Source: Dehalococcoides mccartyi 195
Lineage (GTDB): Bacteria; Chloroflexota; Dehalococcoidia; Dehalococcoidales; Dehalococcoidaceae
Assembly (NCBI RefSeq): GCF_000011905.1
Contig: NC_002936.3
Span: 62,001-126,000 of the forward strand
Direction: 5' to 3'
DNA length: 64,000 bases
The notes below the pieces were generated by a model that was given only the letters and a program-made list of their open reading frames with translations, was not told the origin of the DNA and did not search any database. Shown in pieces: positions 53,191 to 63,009 of this stretch. The number at the start of each line of letters is the position of its first letter. Positions within the stretch are counted from its first letter, which is position 1. Both the position numbers and the translations under genes were made by a program.

Positions 53191-53815
53191 TCAGCCGGTT
53201 TTTGCCTGAATATTTTGGCGGGTTGGAATAGGGCAGGCATCGTTTTTGAAAAAGCCGTACATCATTATCCGGGAAAGCCCCATCATCAGGTTTATTTTGT
53301 CTTTGGAGGGTTCAAATAAGGCGGCGTTGGCATTAAAGCCGTCACGCATTATTTTAAGGTAAATAAAGGCGGTTTCTTCGGAGATGGACGGGTCTACGTA
53401 TCCTTCGGCTTTGCCGTCCGCTATCAGTTTCTGCCACATGGGCTGAATTTCTTTCTGGTAGATTTCCTGTATCAGAGCGGCCACATCATCGTCCATGTAC
53501 ACCAGTTTTTTCAGTATCTCTTCCGGCATTTTTCCGGCCATATCATTTTTGTTGGAGAGTATCAGCTGTATTTTGTCAGGGAAGGGCAGGGAGCCGGCCA
53601 TAATGCTTTTTGCCTGAGCAATGTTGTCATCTATTATTTTTTTTACTACCCCCTGTACCAAAGCTTTTCTGCCCCCGAAATTGTTGTAAATGGTAGTGGG
53701 GGAAACTCTGGCCTTGCGGGCAATATCTTCCATACTTACTTTGCCGGCATCATGTGAGTTCAAAAAAAGGTGGGTGGCGGCCGAGATTATTTTGTCACGG
53801 CTGGCAGTGCTCTAT
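53191..53815 (-). pseudogene. TetR-family repressor with a damaged start
   Basis: The protein reads STASRDKIISAATHLFLN then KVSMEDIARKARVSPTTIYN NFGGRKALV, a normal TetR helix-turn-helix, and a typical C-terminal ligand domain up to 53191. The codon before STAS is a stop (TAG) and no ATG/GTG/TTG exists between it and the middle of the first helix. If one A is removed from ATAGAGC (53815-53812) the gene begins ATG-AGC-ACT, so a one-base insertion in the start codon is likely. The first usable start, a TTG at 53763, would lose the first helix. It lies 11 bases before the exporter operon. Confidence 0.7.
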
Positions 53816-53860
53816 TTGGTTCTGGTCAAGGGAATTTGCTCCCCCTTTGGAATATAATAC

Positions 53861-53886
53861 TGTAGTAATGCTATAACTTTACTACA
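53861..53886. promoter_or_regulatory. TetR-type operator dyad
   Basis: Perfect arms TGTAGTAA and TTACTACA with a 10-base centre, about 50 bases upstream of the repressor start. Its place and size suit autorepression. Confidence 0.65.
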
Positions 53887-53966
53887 ATTAAGTCAATATC
53901 TTCCGGGAAATATTTTTTGCGAACAGGTGCTGCCATAGGGAATAGTCAAGTGGTTTAAATACAAAA

Positions 53967-53983
53967 GGGGGCTTTTAGCCCCC
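53967..53983 (-). terminator. Terminator of the DJ-1-like gene
   Basis: GGGGGC and GCCCCC around TTTTA, 26 bases beyond the stop on the minus strand, followed by a short T-run. Confidence 0.75.
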
Positions 53984-54008
53984 CGTTTTATTTCAGATGG
54001 TGCGGTAT

Positions 54009-54551
54009 CTAAACCAGCATTTCGTCACGTACCACCTTAGCGGCCTGGGGTTTGGCAAACATATCCATAAGGGTCAGGGCAAAATCCATGGCGGCCTGGG
54101 GGCTTCGCCCGGTAATAAGTTTGCCTTCCACCTTTACCCGCAGGTCACAGGCAGTACAGCCTTTTAGCAGGTGCTTAACCCCCGGATATATGGCAACTTC
54201 TTTGCCGTTTATTACCCCGGCCCGGGAAAGGACGGCCGGCCCGGCGCAGATAGCTGCCAGATATTTGCCTTCGGCGTGGGCGCTGCGGATAAGCTCAAGC
54301 ACCCGCTGGTCTTTGCCCATATTTATAAAGCCGGGATTGCCGCCGGGCAGAACCAGCACTTCGTAGTCGCTGCTTTTCAGCTCATCTATACCCAAATCCG
54401 GCATGATGCGGATTCCCCTTGAGCCGCCGGTAAGACCGTTTTTAAGCCCCACTATTTTTACCTCAAGGTCTGCCCGCCGGAGGATATCCGTAATGGTGCA
54501 AAACTCTATTTCTTCAAAACCTTCGGCTAACAAAACGGCAAAACGGCTCAT
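54009..54551 (-). CDS. DJ-1/PfpI-family protein
   Basis: A 180-residue protein with the flavodoxin-like DJ-1 fold. The elbow AAICAGPAVLSRAG carries the reactive Cys; the Glu of LAEGFEEIEFCTI (near residue 15) that lowers its pKa is present; VLVLPGGNPGFINMG is the strand before. Members act as glyoxalase/deglycase, chaperone or protease-like. ATG 54551 follows GGAGGAAAAT. It is a single gene with its own terminator. The exact activity cannot be told. Confidence 0.9.
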   Translation of the reverse strand: MSRFAVLLAEGFEEIEFCTITDILRRADLEVKIVGLKNGLTGGSRGIRIMPDLGIDELKSSDYEVLVLPGGNPGFINMGKDQRVLELIRSAHAEGKYLAAICAGPAVLSRAGVINGKEVAIYPGVKHLLKGCTACDLRVKVEGKLITGRSPQAAMDFALTLMDMFAKPQAAKVVRDEMLV

Positions 54552-54720
54552 ATTTTCCTCCGAAAACGAATAAAAATAGTTATGCCCGCACGCGGTCGAG
54601 TAATACCTTTGGAGGGTTAACATTATATTCCAGAAACACGCCGAAGTGAAATCTGCCGTTTCAGCTATAAAAGCATAGCCTTTCAAGCCTTGTTAATGAA
54701 CGGCTAATGCTTGCCGTTTC

Positions 54721-54749
54721 TTGACAGTCCAATGGGGCTAAGATAGAAT
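54721..54749 (+). promoter_or_regulatory. Promoter of the pyruvate carboxylase operon
   Basis: TTGACA, a 17-base spacer and TAGAAT, about 95 bases upstream of the pycB start. The leader contains no obvious structure. Confidence 0.75.
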
Positions 54750-54844
54750 TAACTTCACTTCCAGCTTTTTTGCCTCAGTATTTTCAGATGTCCTTTCTGA
54801 GCTAATAGCAACCGGATTACTAATATAGACGGTAGGTTAATAAT

Positions 54845-56599
54845 ATGGGTATAAAGATAACAGATACCACTCTGCGGGATGCGCACCAGTCACTGATAGC
54901 TACCCGGATGCGTACCCGTGACATGATTGATATTGCCGCCAAGCTGGATAAGGTCGGCTTTTATTCACTGGAGGTCTGGGGCGGCGCTACCTTTGACTCC
55001 TGCATCCGCTTCCTGAACGAAGACCCTTGGGAACGCCTGCGCCTTATACGCCAGAAAGCTCCCAATACCCCCCTCCAGATGCTTCTCCGCGGGCAGAATC
55101 TGGTGGGATACTGTCACTATGCAGATGATGTAGTGCGTGAGTTTGTCCGTTTGTCCGTTAAAAACGGCATAGATATTTTCCGGGTTTTTGATGCCCTGAA
55201 TGATACCCGCAATATGGAAGTTTCCGTTCAGGCGGCCAAAGAACTTAAGGCTCACGTTCAGGGTACTATCTGCTATACCACCAGCCCCATTCACACCGTA
55301 GAAAATCTGGCCGAGATGGCAGTGGAACTGGAAAAGATGGGCTGTGATTCTATCTGTATTAAAGACATGGCCGGGCTTATTACCCCCACCGCTGCCGCCC
55401 AGCTGGTAAAATCTATAAAAGCCAAGGTCAAACTGCCGGTAGACCTCCACTCCCACTGCACCAGCGGCATGGCACCTCTGGCTTATTATGCCGCGGCCGA
55501 GGCCGGGGTGGATATAATAGACACCGCCTTCTCCGCCTTTGCCTGGGGTACGTCCCAGCCCACTACCGAAAGTTTCGTGGCCGCTTTTCAGGGTACGAAA
55601 CTGGATACCGGGCTTAATCTGGAACTGATGAGCGAAATAGGTGAGGAGTTTAATAAAATAAGCTCTACTTACCGCTGCCTTTATACCTGCGAAGCCACCC
55701 AGCCGAGTATCGGGGTGCTTCTCCACCAGATACCCGGCGGTATGATTTCAAATCTGGTCAGCCAGCTTCGCCAGCAGAATGCCTTTGACAAACTGCCGCA
55801 GGTACTGGCCGAAGTACCCAAAGTAAGGGCGGATTTGGGCTACCCCCCGCTGGTTACCCCGTCAAGCCAGATTGTAGGCACGCAGGCTATTTTAAATGTG
55901 CTGAGCGGTGCCCGCTACAAACAGGTTACCAAAGAAACTAAAAATTACCTGCTGGGGTATTACGGCAAAATACCCGGTGCGGTAAATGAAGAAATACGCA
56001 AAGCTATTATCGGTGATGAAAAACCCATTAGTGTCAGGCCGGGGGCTTTGCTTGAGCCGGAACTGCCCAAGATGAAGGCCGAAGGTGAAAAGCTGGGTAT
56101 ACTCAAAACCGAAGAAGACCTTTTGACTTATGCCATGTACCCTGAGGTAGCGGCCAAGTTCCTCAAGGGTGAGTGCAAGGAAGAGTGCCTTTTGCCGTCC
56201 ACCCCTGAAGCAGCCAAAGTTGAAGCCAAAACCGAAGCTAAATCCGCTCCGGTCTTTAATGGTTCGGCTGAATACAGCGTTGAGGTAGACGGAGAAGTCT
56301 TTACGGTCAAGGTTTCCGCTAAGGCCGGTGCGGTTGGCGAAGCCCCCAAAGCTGCCAAGCCTACGGCCTCACACCCCGGGGCAGTTGTCTCCCCCATGCA
56401 GGGTATGCTCCTTTCCCTGAAGGTGAAGGAAGGGGACAAGGTTAGCGAAGGTGAAGTGGTGGCCACCATTGAGGCTATGAAGATGGAAAACGATGTTACC
56501 GCCGCTGTCAGCGGGGTAGTTTCAGAGATATATGCTTATGAGGGCGAAGTGGTGGGCAGCAAAGACGTAATTATGGTGATTGAGCCAGATGCTAAATAA
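54845..56599 (+). CDS. pycB: Pyruvate carboxylase subunit B (carboxyltransferase and biotin carrier)
   Basis: A 584-residue protein. Residues 1 to about 290 are the carboxyltransferase barrel ([20 protein letters not shown] at the start; [15 protein letters not shown] for the metal site), followed by the conserved carboxylase domain, a Pro/Ala-rich linker and a biotinyl domain with EAMKMEND near the C-terminus. With pycA it makes oxaloacetate from pyruvate and bicarbonate. An oxaloacetate decarboxylase or methylmalonyl-CoA role is possible for such subunits, but no beta/gamma sodium-pump genes are here. Overlap with pycA is 11 bases. Confidence 0.9.
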   Translation: MGIKITDTTLRDAHQSLIATRMRTRDMIDIAAKLDKVGFYSLEVWGGATFDSCIRFLNEDPWERLRLIRQKAPNTPLQMLLRGQNLVGYCHYADDVVREFVRLSVKNGIDIFRVFDALNDTRNMEVSVQAAKELKAHVQGTICYTTSPIHTVENLAEMAVELEKMGCDSICIKDMAGLITPTAAAQLVKSIKAKVKLPVDLHSHCTSGMAPLAYYAAAEAGVDIIDTAFSAFAWGTSQPTTESFVAAFQGTKLDTGLNLELMSEIGEEFNKISSTYRCLYTCEATQPSIGVLLHQIPGGMISNLVSQLRQQNAFDKLPQVLAEVPKVRADLGYPPLVTPSSQIVGTQAILNVLSGARYKQVTKETKNYLLGYYGKIPGAVNEEIRKAIIGDEKPISVRPGALLEPELPKMKAEGEKLGILKTEEDLLTYAMYPEVAAKFLKGECKEECLLPSTPEAAKVEAKTEAKSAPVFNGSAEYSVEVDGEVFTVKVSAKAGAVGEAPKAAKPTASHPGAVVSPMQGMLLSLKVKEGDKVSEGEVVATIEAMKMENDVTAAVSGVVSEIYAYEGEVVGSKDVIMVIEPDAK

Positions 56600-58085
56600 A
56601 ATACTGGTTGCCAACAGGGGTGAGATAGCCATACGTATTATGCGCGCCTGCCGTGAGCTGGGCATAAAGACTGTTGCCGTTTATTCCGATGCTGACAAAG
56701 GCGCTCTTTTTGTAAAGTATGCAGACGAAGCTTATCATATTGGCCCTTCCCAGCTGTCTGAGAGCTATCTGAATATAAAAAAGATAGTCTCGGCTGCCAA
56801 AAAAGCGGGGGTAGACGGGGTTCACCCCGGATACGGTTTTTTATCTGAAAACCCCGGTTTTGCACTGGCTCTGGAAAAGGCCGGCATCAAGTTTATAGGC
56901 CCCAGCAGCCGGGTTATAGAGCTGATGGGCAACAAGATTGCCGCCAGACGTGAAATGAAAAAAGCGGGTGTGCCGGTACTGCCCGGTACCGAGGGCTGTG
57001 TTTCCGGTATTGAGCAGGCCACCGAAGCGGCCGCGGCTATCGGTTACCCGGTTATTATCAAACCCAGCGGCGGCGGCGGCGGTATCGGTATGCGGGTGGC
57101 AAACGGCCCGGACGAGCTTAAAGATGCCATAGAATCCTCCCAGAAAGTAGCCGGAAATACCTTTGGTCTGGCCGAAGTCTATATTGAAAAATACATATCC
57201 AATCCCCGCCATATAGAGATACAGATAATGGGTGATTCACAGGGGAATGTGGTTTATCTGGGTGAGAGGGAATGTTCTATCCAGCGGCGTTATCAGAAAC
57301 TTATTGAAGAAGCCCCTTCACCGGTCATCACCCCCGAACTCCGCAAGAAAATGGGCGAAGTGGCTATCAAGGCCGGCAAGTGGGTTAACTATGAGGGTGC
57401 CGGTACTATTGAATTTATCTTTTCAAACGGCCAGTTTTACTTCCTTGAGGCCAATACCCGGGTGCAGGTGGAACACCCTGTTACCGAAATGGTTACCGGC
57501 ATAGATATAGTCAAAGAACAGATAATGGTAGCCTCCGGAGATGAGCTTTCTTTCAAACAGGAAGACGTCCAGATGCGGGGTTGGGCTATAGAGTGCCGCA
57601 TAAACGCCGAAGACCCCTTGAATGAGTTTGCCCCCTCGGCGGCCAAACTAAAGGGTTACCGTTCACCCGGCGGTATCGGGGTGCGGGTGGACAGCGGCGT
57701 TCATACCCGCTATAACATACCTTACCTGTATGACCCCATGATATCCAAGCTGATTGTCTGGGGACGTACCCGCGAAGAAGCCATAGCCCGTATGCGGCGC
57801 GCCCTTTACGAATACATTATAGTAGGGGTGAAGACCAATATCCCCTTCCACAAGGCGGTTCTGGTTAATCCCAATTTTGTGGCCGGGAATTTGCATACCC
57901 ATTTCATTGAAAAAGAAACCACCCTGCTTGATGAGATGAAGCGTATCATGAGTGAAGAACAGCCGCTGGAAGAGAAGCTGTCCGAAATATTTGACGATAC
58001 CCGGAGGATTGCCGCTATTGCGGCGGTTGCCGCTCTGACCCAGCTTCCGGCTGAAATTGATGAAGATGAGATAACCGGCGTTTAA
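56589..58085 (+). CDS. pycA: Pyruvate carboxylase subunit A (biotin carboxylase)
   Basis: A 498-residue biotin carboxylase that uses ATP to load CO2 onto the biotin of pycB. Motifs: [20 protein letters not shown] at the start, [15 protein letters not shown] (ATP-grasp glycine loop), [16 protein letters not shown] (metal/ATP site) and [10 protein letters not shown]. The ATG at 56589 is preferred over the TTG at 56580. It overlaps pycB by 11 bases and its stop overlaps the convergent next gene's stop by 4 bases. Confidence 0.93.
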   Translation: MLNKILVANRGEIAIRIMRACRELGIKTVAVYSDADKGALFVKYADEAYHIGPSQLSESYLNIKKIVSAAKKAGVDGVHPGYGFLSENPGFALALEKAGIKFIGPSSRVIELMGNKIAARREMKKAGVPVLPGTEGCVSGIEQATEAAAAIGYPVIIKPSGGGGGIGMRVANGPDELKDAIESSQKVAGNTFGLAEVYIEKYISNPRHIEIQIMGDSQGNVVYLGERECSIQRRYQKLIEEAPSPVITPELRKKMGEVAIKAGKWVNYEGAGTIEFIFSNGQFYFLEANTRVQVEHPVTEMVTGIDIVKEQIMVASGDELSFKQEDVQMRGWAIECRINAEDPLNEFAPSAAKLKGYRSPGGIGVRVDSGVHTRYNIPYLYDPMISKLIVWGRTREEAIARMRRALYEYIIVGVKTNIPFHKAVLVNPNFVAGNLHTHFIEKETTLLDEMKRIMSEEQPLEEKLSEIFDDTRRIAAIAAVAALTQLPAEIDEDEITGV

Positions 58086-58369
58086 AGGTTTTTCTTTAAA
58101 CGCCCAATCTCTTTCTGGATTTCCTTGTTTTCCCAGTCACTTTCGTCACGCATGAAGCCGAAAACACTCAGGAAGTGAAAAATCAGCCCGATACCCCAGC
58201 CCCCCAGGGGGAAAATAAACCAGGGGTATGAACTGCCGGTAAATGCCCAGATACCTATAAGCATCAGGTTTATCACTATATAAACCGACAGGTGATTGTA
58301 AAAATCCTTCTTTTCCTTGACCCTTTTCTGGGCAATACGGTAGATTTCGTCATCAGTCAGCTGTTTCAT
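58082..58369 (-). CDS. 2TM-domain membrane protein
   Basis: A 95-residue protein. [20 protein letters not shown] leads into the first helix ([14 protein letters not shown]), then [20 protein letters not shown] is the second, and a charged tail ([16 protein letters not shown]) ends it. This is the 2TM domain seen in sensor kinases and as stand-alone proteins. Function unknown. Confidence 0.85.
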   Translation of the reverse strand: MKQLTDDEIYRIAQKRVKEKKDFYNHLSVYIVINLMLIGIWAFTGSSYPWFIFPLGGWGIGLIFHFLSVFGFMRDESDWENKEIQKEIGRLKKNL

Positions 58370-58452
58370 GTTATCTGCCTTCCTTCACCCAGAATTATGC
58401 TTTATTTCACTGGGGTTATCAAGCCTTTAGAGCTAAATCCGGGCACAAAAAA

Positions 58453-58477
58453 ACTGCCGGGTTTTAAAGCCGGCAGT
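58453..58477 (-). terminator. Terminator of the Fe-S/FAD oxidoreductase gene
   Basis: An 8-bp stem (ACTGCCGG and inverse) around a 9-base loop, followed on the minus strand by seven T. Confidence 0.9.
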
Positions 58478-58503
58478 CTGCAAATGCTATGAATTATCTG
58501 CTA

Positions 58504-60303
58504 TTAGAAAAGTTTAGCCACAGCGGCAGCTATTATCATAAGGCCTATGGCAACAGGCAGAATCCGGATAGCGTAGTTGTAAACGCCGTTCTTTTCCTCC
58601 AGAGCGGTTATCTCTGCCTTGCGTTTCTTGGCGGCGGCTTCATAACCATAACCGCTGGTAATGGCATCCCAGTAGCAGGCGTCTACGCACCGTCCGCAGT
58701 AGGTGCAGCTGGAGGTATCCAGACTATAGTCATGTACCTGATGAACAATATCACACCGCAGACATCTCTGGGCTTCCTTCTTGGCAGCTTCGGGAGACAG
58801 AGTTTTTTCAATCTCCACTTTGTCGCCACCGGCCTGTTTTACCAGACTAAGCTCTACCTGAGAGCGGTTTTGACCCTTAGGTTCGTTAAGGGGTTTGATA
58901 TTTTTTTCAGGCGGGGCCAGAGTCTCATCCAGATTGCCTTCGCCCCCCAGATATTTGTCAATCAGACCGGCTACCGAACGTCCGGCGGCCATAGCCTCAA
59001 TGACCGAGCGGGCACCGCTGATGCCGTCACCGGCGGCAAATACGCCGGGCTGGACTACGGAAAGATAATCCGCCCCCGGTTTTTCATTGGGAGTAACCGT
59101 AGTGATAACTGTATCTGCCGCTATAAAGCGGCGGGTATCATTTATTATCTCATAATGGAGTTTATTTTCTTTGTCATATCCGTAAGAGCGGATACGGAAA
59201 AGTTCTACTCCCTCAATTTTGCCGTCCAGCCTGACCAGCTTTGCAAAATCCAGTGAGGGATGAACAGTCACACCTGCATCTATAGCCCGGTCTACTTCCT
59301 CCGGGGAGGCTTCCTTGCTGCCGGCGTGGCGGCTGCAAACCAGATGCACCTCTGAGACCCCCAGGCTCTTAGCGGCAAAGGCACTGTTGTAAGCTTCGCT
59401 GCCGCCGCCTATTATTACTACTTTGTCACCCAGGCTTTCTTTGGTGGAGGATTTTATATTCTTAAGGAAATCACTGCCCTGCATCAGGTCTGATTCAACG
59501 GTTTCATCACAGGGAAGGAGCAGCCCTTCGTCCAGACCGAGTACGCCGGTGGAAAGCAGAACCGAATCGTAGCCCTGTTTTAACAGGGTCTGTACGGACT
59601 GCACCTGGCAGGAGGTATGGATGGTTACGCCCAGGTCGGTGATGGCCTTAATTTCTTTATTGAGTATATCTTTGGGCAGCTGATGCTCGGGTATACTGTA
59701 AAACATCTTGCCGCCGGCGTATTCCATAGATTCAAATATAGTTGCTTCGTGCCCCAGCAGGGTCAAAAAGTAGGCTGAGGTAAGCCCGGCTGGGCCGGAA
59801 CCGATAATAGCTACCTTTTTGCCGGTGGAAGGGGCAATTTTAAGGTTATTTTTCCAACTGCCGTCGTCATTTTCAGCGGCATATCTCTTTAAAGCCCGAA
59901 TGGCAATAGGCTCGTCAAATTTCTGGCGCTGGCACTCCAGTTCACAGGGGTGGAAACAGACATAACCGCACACTGAAGGGAAGGGTATCTTTTCTCTCAT
60001 AACAGCAGTGGCAGCCGGGGCGTTGCCCTCAGCTACAAAGCGGACATAGCGGGGGATATCCAATCCGGCGGGGCAGGCGCGGGTGCAGGGAGCGGTGCCG
60101 ACCCGTTTGGTGGGTGTCTTATCCCTGTCCAGTTTGATAGCATCTACCGGGCAGATGCTGGCACAGCGGTTACATCCGGTGCAGCGGCTCTGTGTCCAGA
60201 AAAACTCACTGCCGGCGGTGCGCTTGGTAGAAACTACCTTGCCGTCCTGTTTGATTTCTTCAGCCGGTTCCATTTTGTCTGCAGGTGCTTTTGTTTTGGC
60301 CAT
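58504..60303 (-). CDS. GltD-like Fe-S/FAD oxidoreductase with membrane anchor
   Basis: A 599-residue protein. It has a [4Fe-4S] site CTGCNRCASICP near residue 40, then the GltD-type cluster domain (CTRACPAGLDIPRYV, CGYVCFHPCELEC), FAD and NAD(P)H folds with VAIIGSGPAGLTSAYFL and KVVIIGGGSEAYNSA, and a C-terminal ferredoxin site CTYCGRCVDACYWDA after CLRCD. The last 20 residues are a membrane helix (ILPVAIGLMIIAAAVAKLF). It could move electrons between NAD(P)H, ferredoxin and the membrane; the partner is not known. The ATG at 60303 is used. Confidence 0.85.
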   Translation of the reverse strand: MAKTKAPADKMEPAEEIKQDGKVVSTKRTAGSEFFWTQSRCTGCNRCASICPVDAIKLDRDKTPTKRVGTAPCTRACPAGLDIPRYVRFVAEGNAPAATAVMREKIPFPSVCGYVCFHPCELECQRQKFDEPIAIRALKRYAAENDDGSWKNNLKIAPSTGKKVAIIGSGPAGLTSAYFLTLLGHEATIFESMEYAGGKMFYSIPEHQLPKDILNKEIKAITDLGVTIHTSCQVQSVQTLLKQGYDSVLLSTGVLGLDEGLLLPCDETVESDLMQGSDFLKNIKSSTKESLGDKVVIIGGGSEAYNSAFAAKSLGVSEVHLVCSRHAGSKEASPEEVDRAIDAGVTVHPSLDFAKLVRLDGKIEGVELFRIRSYGYDKENKLHYEIINDTRRFIAADTVITTVTPNEKPGADYLSVVQPGVFAAGDGISGARSVIEAMAAGRSVAGLIDKYLGGEGNLDETLAPPEKNIKPLNEPKGQNRSQVELSLVKQAGGDKVEIEKTLSPEAAKKEAQRCLRCDIVHQVHDYSLDTSSCTYCGRCVDACYWDAITSGYGYEAAAKKRKAEITALEEKNGVYNYAIRILPVAIGLMIIAAAVAKLF

Positions 60304-60501
60304 ATATGTCTCTTCTACAAAATATTTAAGCCGATATTTAAAAGACCTAGTTCCTGATATTATACTTGCAACATATAGTACATTGTCAATCTGCAAGCTC
60401 ACCTGTGAGCCAAACTGCTCTATTCTACCACCCATTTAATTCTTTATCCACCCGGCTTTTGAAGCAGCTGTTTTTTGGGCAAAATGCGGCTAAAATAAGT
60501 A

Positions 60502-60530
60502 TTGACAAAACAGAAATAACTAATTAAAAT
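60502..60530 (+). promoter_or_regulatory. Promoter of the B12-riboswitch operon
   Basis: TTGACA, 17 bases, TAAAAT, placed about 15 bases ahead of the riboswitch. Confidence 0.85.
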
Positions 60531-60544
60531 CAAGTCTAATTGAA

Positions 60545-60735
60545 TATGGTCTGCCGGTGCTTTGTAACAAAAGCTTAAAAGGGAAGCCTGTTAGAATCAG
60601 GTGCGGTCCCGCCGCTGTATACGGGGACGAAAACTGGAATACGCCACTGTTTCATTAAAATGAAGCGGGAAGGCCCGGTGAGTAGGTTGAGCCGTAAGCC
60701 AGAATATCTGCCGGTATAGAGTTTCGCGGAAAATG
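60545..60735 (+). promoter_or_regulatory. Cobalamin (B12) riboswitch
   Basis: The aptamer shows its landmark pieces: GGTGCGGTCCCGCCGCTGT, CGCCACTGT (GCCACTG core), GAAGCGGGAAGG and the B12 box AGCCAGAATATCTGCC (about 60698-60713). Together with the terminator/antiterminator that follows, it should stop transcription of the two downstream genes when cobalamin is plentiful. Confidence 0.9.
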
Positions 60736-60765
60736 GCCGTGGGAAATGGTAAATCCCTGAGCCGA

Positions 60766-60821
60766 AAGGTTTGGGGTTTTATTTTTTTTAATCCTCAAAC
60801 CTTGGTGGTTTGGGGATTTTT
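60766..60821 (+). terminator. Riboswitch expression platform
   Basis: A terminator stem (60790-60818, AATCCTCAAACC with GGTTTGGGGATT, TTGGT loop) with T-run. The segment AAGGTTTGGGGTT at 60766-60778 can instead pair with its left arm, forming an antiterminator. This gives a clear on/off switch. Confidence 0.88.
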
Positions 60822-60838
60822 TTATTATGGGGGGAAAT

Positions 60839-61864
60839 ATGAAAGCGGTCTTGCTGGAAGAACCGGCTAAACTTAGCCTGGCGGAGGTGGACACTCCGTC
60901 CTGCCCCAAGGGTGGTGTGCTCTTGGAGGTAGCCTGCTGTGCAATCTGCGGCACAGACGTAAAGATGTTCCGGCGGGGACACCGTGACCTTAAGTATCCC
61001 CGGATACTGGGGCATGAAATAGCCGCTGTGGTAGCCTGCTCTGAACACCCTGATTTCAAGGCGGGTGACAGGGTGCAGGTTTATCCGGGTATTGCCTGCG
61101 GGGTCTGCCCGCTTTGCCTGCAGGGCAGGGAGAATTTGTGCGGGCAGGTGAAAATAATCGGTTTTAATTATGACGGGGGCTTGGCCGAATATATGGCACT
61201 TCCCCCTGAAAGCCTGCCTGGCGGGCTTAACATAATACCTGAGAATGTTTCAGACGAAGAAGCCTCTCTGGCTGAGCCGCTTGCCAGCTGTATCCACAGC
61301 CAGTCTGTTAGCCGGGTGGGGGACGGAGACCGGGTGCTGGTGCTGGGGGCTGGGCCTTTAGGTCTTTTACAGGCCATGCTCGCCCGGCATAACGGGGCGG
61401 AAAAGGTGCTTATGGCCGAAGTCCTGCCTGACAGGGTGTGTGGGGCGGAACTGGCCTGCCCTGACGGGGTGATAGATTTGGCAAAGACCAGCCTCAGGCA
61501 GGGGGTTTTTGAGCAGACCGGGGGGGCGGGGGTAGATGTGATTTTGATTGCCAGTTCGGGGGTAGAAGTGGGAGAGCTGCCCTCTGTTTTGAGCCCCGGC
61601 GGGCGGATAAATTTCTTTTCCGGTCTGCCTAAAGACCGTTCTGAATTCAGCCTGGACGCCAACACTATCCATTACCGGGAGCTGGCCTTGAGCGGCTCTT
61701 ACGGCTCTACTCCAGCGGATAATACCCGGGCGCTTAGCCTGATAACGGATGGGATTATACCTGTAAAAAGGCTTATCAGCCGGGTAACGGGTATTTCAGA
61801 TATAGAGGAGGCTTTTCTGGGGGTGGAAAAGCTAAAAGGCCTTAAAACCATTATCAAATTTTAA
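60839..61864 (+). CDS. Zinc-dependent medium-chain dehydrogenase, B12-regulated
   Basis: A 341-residue MDR-family dehydrogenase like threonine or sorbitol dehydrogenase. The catalytic zinc residues are in CAICGTDVKMF and YPRILGHEIA; the structural zinc loop is ACGVCPLCLQGRENLC; the NAD site is VLVLGAGPLGLLQAMLA. ATG 60839 follows GGGGGGAAAT. It is the first gene under the cobalamin riboswitch and is followed after 20 bases by the TrpD-like gene. The alcohol substrate is unknown; a role in making or using a cobamide side chain or lower ligand is inferred from the riboswitch only. Confidence 0.85.
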   Translation: MKAVLLEEPAKLSLAEVDTPSCPKGGVLLEVACCAICGTDVKMFRRGHRDLKYPRILGHEIAAVVACSEHPDFKAGDRVQVYPGIACGVCPLCLQGRENLCGQVKIIGFNYDGGLAEYMALPPESLPGGLNIIPENVSDEEASLAEPLASCIHSQSVSRVGDGDRVLVLGAGPLGLLQAMLARHNGAEKVLMAEVLPDRVCGAELACPDGVIDLAKTSLRQGVFEQTGGAGVDVILIASSGVEVGELPSVLSPGGRINFFSGLPKDRSEFSLDANTIHYRELALSGSYGSTPADNTRALSLITDGIIPVKRLISRVTGISDIEEAFLGVEKLKGLKTIIKF

Positions 61865-61884
61865 TAAAAAAGAGGGAAACAAAA

Positions 61885-63009
61885 GTGGACGAAAACAGGG
61901 TAAAAAATTTCGGGGCTGTCATAAGCCGCCTTATTTCAAAGGAAAATCTTAACCGTGAAGAAGTAAAAGACTGTTTCTGCCAGATAATGCGGAATGAACA
62001 GCCTGACCTCCAGCAGGGTGCCTTTATGGCCGCCCTAACCGCCAAGGGTGAAACAGCACCGGAGATAGCCGGTGTCTGGGAAGCTATATATGAGCAGGAT
62101 ACGGTAAGGGTTAAGCCTTTGGTAAATAAACCTTTGGTGGATAACTGCGGTACGGGCATGGACAGCCTGAAGACCTTTAACATCAGCACGGCTGCTTCCA
62201 TTGTGGCGGCGGCGGGCGGGGTGGTACTGGCAAAACACGGTGCCAGAGCCCTTTCCGGCAGCTTAGGGACTATTGATATGCTGGAATCACTGGGTGTTGA
62301 CGTGGAAACAGACGTGGAGACCGTCAGGCGGAGTATTGAAACGGCGGGTATAGGCATTTTTAACGGCATGAGCGCCAAAGTTCACCCCCAGGCTCTTTTC
62401 CGTATCCTTTCCCAGATACGTTTCGGGACTACCCTTAATATTGCCGGTTCGCTGGCAAACCCGGCTTTGCCCCGTTATGCGGTCAGGGGGGTATATTCAG
62501 CCGAACTATTGCAGCCGGTGGCCGAGGTGATGCGTGAGATAGGTTATAAAAAAGCCCTGGTTATCTACGGCTCTGCCCCCGGCGGCCGGGGAATGGATGA
62601 ACTTTCCGTTTTGGGCGAAAGCCGCATTGCCGAGCTTGGCGAAGACGGGCAGATTATTAACTACAGCTTGTCTCCGGCAGATTTTGGTTTAAAACCCGGC
62701 CGGACGGAGGATATTCTTACTTCGGGTGATAAACAACGCGAAACCCTGCGGCTTCTCCGTATTCTTTCTGGCGGTGAAAACGGGGCTGCTTTTAACGCGG
62801 TTTGTCTGAATGCCGCTCCTGTTTTTTATATAGCCGGTGAGGCTGACAGCCTTCAGCAGGGTTATGCTAAAGCGGCGGAGATAATCCGTTCCGGTGCGGC
62901 TATTGCCAAGCTCCGGCAGTGGGTGCAGACCCAGAATTCCAACCCCCAAGCCGGTCTTGCCCGGCTGGACAGCCTGCTGGCTGAACTGGACGGAACAAAG
63001 GTCAGCTAA
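61885..63009 (+). CDS. TrpD-like phosphoribosyltransferase, B12-regulated
   Basis: A 374-residue member of the anthranilate phosphoribosyltransferase fold. The PRPP loop reads NCGTGMDSLKTFNISTAASI where TrpD has GTGGD, then AKHGARALSGSLGTIDMLES where TrpD has KHGNRSVSS..GSADVLE, so the loops differ from true TrpD. The metal site GMDELSVLGESRIAEL keeps the DE pair. No other tryptophan gene is near and a B12 riboswitch controls it, so the acceptor may be a cobamide lower ligand base rather than anthranilate. That is inference; a real TrpD function is not excluded. Confidence 0.82.
   Translation: MDENRVKNFGAVISRLISKENLNREEVKDCFCQIMRNEQPDLQQGAFMAALTAKGETAPEIAGVWEAIYEQDTVRVKPLVNKPLVDNCGTGMDSLKTFNISTAASIVAAAGGVVLAKHGARALSGSLGTIDMLESLGVDVETDVETVRRSIETAGIGIFNGMSAKVHPQALFRILSQIRFGTTLNIAGSLANPALPRYAVRGVYSAELLQPVAEVMREIGYKKALVIYGSAPGGRGMDELSVLGESRIAELGEDGQIINYSLSPADFGLKPGRTEDILTSGDKQRETLRLLRILSGGENGAAFNAVCLNAAPVFYIAGEADSLQQGYAKAAEIIRSGAAIAKLRQWVQTQNSNPQAGLARLDSLLAELDGTKVS

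Noticed and set aside
54800-54840. Third copy of the shared hup/molybdoenzyme motif upstream of pycB
   Set aside because: Only ACTAATA and a loose CTAATA match, with wrong spacing; not convincing.
54965-55726. 253-codon minus-strand frame opposite pycB
   Set aside because: Shadow of the carboxyltransferase gene; composition follows codon bias of the other strand.
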